Under the pieces are notes generated by a model. The model searched no databases. It saw only the letters and a program-made list of their open reading frames with translations, and had not been told where the DNA came from. A stretch of DNA of 34,850 nucleotides, taken from contig DVEB01000124.1 of the NCBI GenBank assembly GCA_015295905.1, positions 1 through 34,850 of the forward strand, read 5' to 3'. The stretch comes from Synechococcales cyanobacterium M55_K2018_004 (GTDB lineage: Bacteria; Cyanobacteriota; Cyanobacteriia; Elainellales; Elainellaceae). Positions 31,971-34,850 of this stretch are shown in pieces (position 1 is the stretch's first letter; every line of letters begins with the position of its first letter). The position numbers and the translations under genes are program-made.

Positions 31971-34562
31971 TCAACTGACCGAAGAGAGCAGTTTGAGCTC
32001 CTCTTCTTTCGAGAGAACGCGGCCCTCATCCTCGAAGCCAGCAATCTGGTCAAAGTTAAGGTAACGATAGAGTTCACTCGCGAAGGGATCAATCTTCTTC
32101 GTCACAATCTCCAAGTATTCTTCCACCGTTGGGATGCGTCCTAGCAATGCACAGACCGCTGCTAGCTCTGCAGACCCTAGGTAGACTTGAGCACCCTTAC
32201 CCATGCGGTTATTAAAGTTCCGAGTCGAGGTCGAGAACACAGTCACACCATCCTCAACTCTGGCCTGGTTACCCATGCAGAGCGAACACCCTGGCATCTC
32301 TGTGCGTGCCCCCGCAGCCGCAAAGATGCCATAGTATCCTTCCTCCCGCAGTTGCTTTTCATCCATGCGGGTGGGGGGAGCAATCCACAGACGTACCTTA
32401 GCTGGCCCTGCCCCTTCCAGCACCTTTGCAGCAGCGCGGTAATGTCCAATATTGGTCATGCAGGAGCCAATGAAGACCTCATGAATGGGATCGCCCGCAC
32501 ACTCCGACAGTAACTTGATGTTGTCGGGATCATTCGGTGCAGCCACCAGAGGTTCTTTAATTTGGTCGAGATCCACCTCAATAATATCTGCGTATTCTGC
32601 ATCGGGGTCTGCCGACATCAACGATGGGTTGGCCAACCATTGCTCCATCTTGGCGACACGACGCAGGATCGTCCGGGCATCACCATAGCCCCGCGCCACC
32701 ATGTTCTTCAACAAGGCCACGTTCGAGCGTAGGTATTCCGCCACTGTGTCGATACTTAGTTTAATCGTGCACCCCGCAGCAGAGCGCTCGGCGGTTGCAT
32801 CAGTCAGTTCAAACGCTTGCTCTAGCTGCAGGTCAGGCAATCCCTCCATTTCAATGATCTTGCCGGAGTAAACATTCTTTTTGTTCTCCTTAGCAACCGT
32901 CAGCTTCCCCTGTTGAATGGCGACGTAGGGGATCGCATTCACAATATCTCGCAGAGTGACACCGGGTTGCAGCTTGCCCTTAAAGCGCACCAGCACAGAT
33001 TCCGGCATATCCAGAGGCATGACCCCCAGTGCTGCGGCAAAAGCAACCAGGCCAGAACCCGCCGGGAATGAAATTCCCAACGGAAATCGGGTGTGGGAGT
33101 CGCCGCCAGTCCCAACCGTATCAGGCAATAGCATGCGGTTGAGCCAGGAGTGAATGATGCCATCACCAGGCCGGAGGGAAACACCGCCCCGTTGGATGAT
33201 GAAATCGGGTAGTTCCTTCTGCGTTTTAATATCGACTGGTTTGGGGTAGGCCGCAGTGTGGCAAAAGCTCTGCATTACCAAGTCGGCACTGAACCCTAGA
33301 CACGCTAGTTCCTTCAGTTCGTCGCGGGTCATAGGGCCAGTGGTGTCTTGGGAACCCACAGTGGTCATGATGGGTTCACAGGAGGTGCCAGGACGGACTC
33401 CTGGCAAACCACAGGCTTTGCCCACGATCTTCTGGGCCAGCGTAAAGCCCTTACCGGTGTCAGCGGGCATTTGAGGTCGCACAAACAGTTCACTGGGGGG
33501 CAGACCGAGCGCTGCTCGAGTCTTATCTGTCAAGGTGCGCCCAATTAAGAGGGGAATCCGTCCGCCCGCCCGGACCTCATCCAGGATTGTGTCCGGCTTC
33601 AGTTTAAAGGTGGAGATGACTGCTCCGGCTTCGTTTTTGATTTCCCCTCGGTAGGGGTAGATGGTGATCACATCACCCGTTTCCATTCCAGTGACATCAC
33701 ACTCGATTGGCAGAGCACCGGAGTCTTCCGCGGTGTTGAAGAAAATAGGTGCAATCTTGCCGCCCAGGATGTAGCCACCGGAGCGTTTGTTAGGAACGAA
33801 GGGAATATCCTGTCCAATGTGCCACAGCACGGAGTTAATGGCAGACTTCCGCGAAGAGCCAGTGCCAACCACGTCGCCCACATAGGCCACGGGATGACCG
33901 TTTTGTTTTAATTGGGCAATTGTTTCCAGAGAACCCGGCTGGCGTGTCTCAAGCATCGCCAGCGCGTGCAGGGGGATATCGGGGCGCGTGGTGGCGTGGG
34001 TTGCCGGAGAGAGGTCGTCGGTGTTGGTCTCACCAGGCACCTTGAAGACAGTGACTGTGATGGCCTCTGGCAGTTTGGGCCGCTGGGTAAACCAGTCGGC
34101 ATCGGCCCAGGCATTCATCACCTGTTGAGCATAGGGGTTGCCTGCCTTCGCCAGTTCCTCAATGTCGTGGAAGGCATCATAGACTAGCAGAATTTTGCTC
34201 AGGGCAGTGGCAGCGGCACTGGCGATCGCCCTATCCTCTACAGACAGTAGATCGATCAGCGATCGCACATTGTAGCCGCCCATCATCGTGCCTAGTAGTT
34301 CTACGGCTTCAACTGGCGTAATGAGGGGACTGGACGCTTCCCCGTGGGCGATCGCCGTCAGAAAACTGGCTTTTACATAGGCGGCCTGGTCTACACCGGG
34401 AGGAACGCGATCGCGCAACATTTCCAGTAGTGCAGCAGACTCCTCAGCCGGCGGATGCTGCAACAGCTCACACAGGACAGAGGTTTGCTCCGCAGACAGG
34501 GGGAGCGGCGGAATTCCTAAAGCAGCCCGCTCTGCAACATGTTGACGATAAGCTTCCAGCAT
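31971..34562 (-). CDS. acnB: Aconitate hydratase B (bifunctional 2-methylisocitrate dehydratase type)
   Basis: This 863-residue AcnB enzyme, close to the usual 865, interconverts citrate and isocitrate through cis-aconitate in the TCA pathway and supplies 2-oxoglutarate for nitrogen assimilation. The order is the AcnB one: an N-terminal HEAT-like domain ([20 protein letters not shown]), the swivel domain early ([39 protein letters not shown]), then the catalytic domains with [39 protein letters not shown] and the [4Fe-4S] cysteines in [13 protein letters not shown] and [17 protein letters not shown]. The ATG at 34562 is chosen over an in-frame codon 11 residues upstream. It is transcribed leftward. 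A further copy of the repeat element begins about 260 bp upstream. Confidence 0.97.
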   Translation of the reverse strand: MLEAYRQHVAERAALGIPPLPLSAEQTSVLCELLQHPPAEESAALLEMLRDRVPPGVDQAAYVKASFLTAIAHGEASSPLITPVEAVELLGTMMGGYNVRSLIDLLSVEDRAIASAAATALSKILLVYDAFHDIEELAKAGNPYAQQVMNAWADADWFTQRPKLPEAITVTVFKVPGETNTDDLSPATHATTRPDIPLHALAMLETRQPGSLETIAQLKQNGHPVAYVGDVVGTGSSRKSAINSVLWHIGQDIPFVPNKRSGGYILGGKIAPIFFNTAEDSGALPIECDVTGMETGDVITIYPYRGEIKNEAGAVISTFKLKPDTILDEVRAGGRIPLLIGRTLTDKTRAALGLPPSELFVRPQMPADTGKGFTLAQKIVGKACGLPGVRPGTSCEPIMTTVGSQDTTGPMTRDELKELACLGFSADLVMQSFCHTAAYPKPVDIKTQKELPDFIIQRGGVSLRPGDGIIHSWLNRMLLPDTVGTGGDSHTRFPLGISFPAGSGLVAFAAALGVMPLDMPESVLVRFKGKLQPGVTLRDIVNAIPYVAIQQGKLTVAKENKKNVYSGKIIEMEGLPDLQLEQAFELTDATAERSAAGCTIKLSIDTVAEYLRSNVALLKNMVARGYGDARTILRRVAKMEQWLANPSLMSADPDAEYADIIEVDLDQIKEPLVAAPNDPDNIKLLSECAGDPIHEVFIGSCMTNIGHYRAAAKVLEGAGPAKVRLWIAPPTRMDEKQLREEGYYGIFAAAGARTEMPGCSLCMGNQARVEDGVTVFSTSTRNFNNRMGKGAQVYLGSAELAAVCALLGRIPTVEEYLEIVTKKIDPFASELYRYLNFDQIAGFEDEGRVLSKEEELKLLSSVS

Positions 34563-34819
34563 TTTTGCGCGTCTCCAGGCACCAGTAATGATCACGGATA
34601 GAAATCACTGAATTGACTACTGAATTGATTAATGATTTGCCCTTCCTTGTCATTGATGATCTGTGCAGAAGGTACAGCTTCAGGTCTCAACTCAGCATGC
34701 TTGGATAAGCCTCTGATCAATAGGCGATCGTCGATCAATCCAATATTTTCTATACGACTATACCCCTACAGTAGCGCGCCGCAACGTTCCTCGTGAACAC
34801 CGATTGGGCGTTGTTGATT

Positions 34820-34850
34820 TAACGTCAGTTCTGGTTAAGCGGGTTTTGGG
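34820..34850 (-). repeat. Double-hairpin MITE-like element, copy 5 (cut by window end)
   Basis: The last 31 bases begin TAACGTCAGTTCTGGTTAAG and continue CGGGTTTTGGG, the same as the terminus and first stem of copy 1 in the same orientation. The rest lies outside the window. It is about 260 bp upstream of acnB, so unlike the other copies it is not seen at a gene's 3' end within this window. Confidence 0.85.

Noticed and set aside
1-34850. CRISPR arrays, tRNA or rRNA genes, transposase genes.
   Set aside because: No regularly spaced direct repeats with unique spacers, no tRNA-like T-loop with matching acceptor stem, and no transposase motif were found on reading through.

Overview
The window is chromosomal DNA from a cyanobacterium. 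The octamer GCGATCGC (HIP1) is scattered through almost every gene, and several small families are typical of cyanobacteria (DUF2811, the stand-alone Mo-nitrogenase C-terminal domain, a DUF4912 protein fused to a phosphate-binding-like domain). Core genes (accD, hemJ, hisC, acnB) argue against a plasmid. A filamentous, Leptolyngbya-like organism is plausible but cannot be proven from this window.

Layout. 245-2418 (minus strand): accD, a small DUF2007-like gene and a prepilin peptidase. 2419-3356: a gene-free region with five DnaA-box-like 9-mers in one orientation and at helically regular spacing, then a large GC-rich palindromic repeat; genes on the two sides point away from it, so it is a candidate replication origin. 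3357-7707: DUF2811 gene, hemJ, a divergent lipoprotein, hisC, and a Uma2-type gene. 8222-22384: about 14 kb of plus-strand genes that look like one surface-polysaccharide locus: an ABC flippase/exporter, three sulfotransferase-like proteins, one GT2, four GT4 and one GT8 glycosyltransferase, a methyltransferase and an O-antigen ligase/polymerase-type membrane protein. The likely product is a sulfated glycan, flipped across the membrane by the ABC protein and then polymerised or ligated. 22644-25880: a 1078-residue protein with a phosphate-binding-like domain, one membrane segment, two DUF4912 domains and a 12-unit heptapeptide repeat. 26056-29550: an osmoprotectant-type binding lipoprotein, its ATPase and a disulfide-reductase-like flavoprotein without the redox cysteines; no permease is present. 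29686-30899 (minus): a class I glutamine amidotransferase and a Mo-nitrogenase C-terminal domain protein. 30900-31970: no intact gene, but one probable frameshifted small membrane-protein gene. 31971-34562 (minus): acnB.

The most striking non-coding structure is a family of elements about 126 bp long (108-233, 6655-6780, 29559-29684, a rearranged copy at 21156-21311, and a copy cut by the window end at 34820). They share TAACGT...ACGTTA-type termini and a double-hairpin layout. The arms of the first hairpin differ in sequence between copies but remain self-complementary in each. Four of the five lie directly at the 3' end of a gene, and one supplies the last codons and stop of the O-antigen ligase gene.
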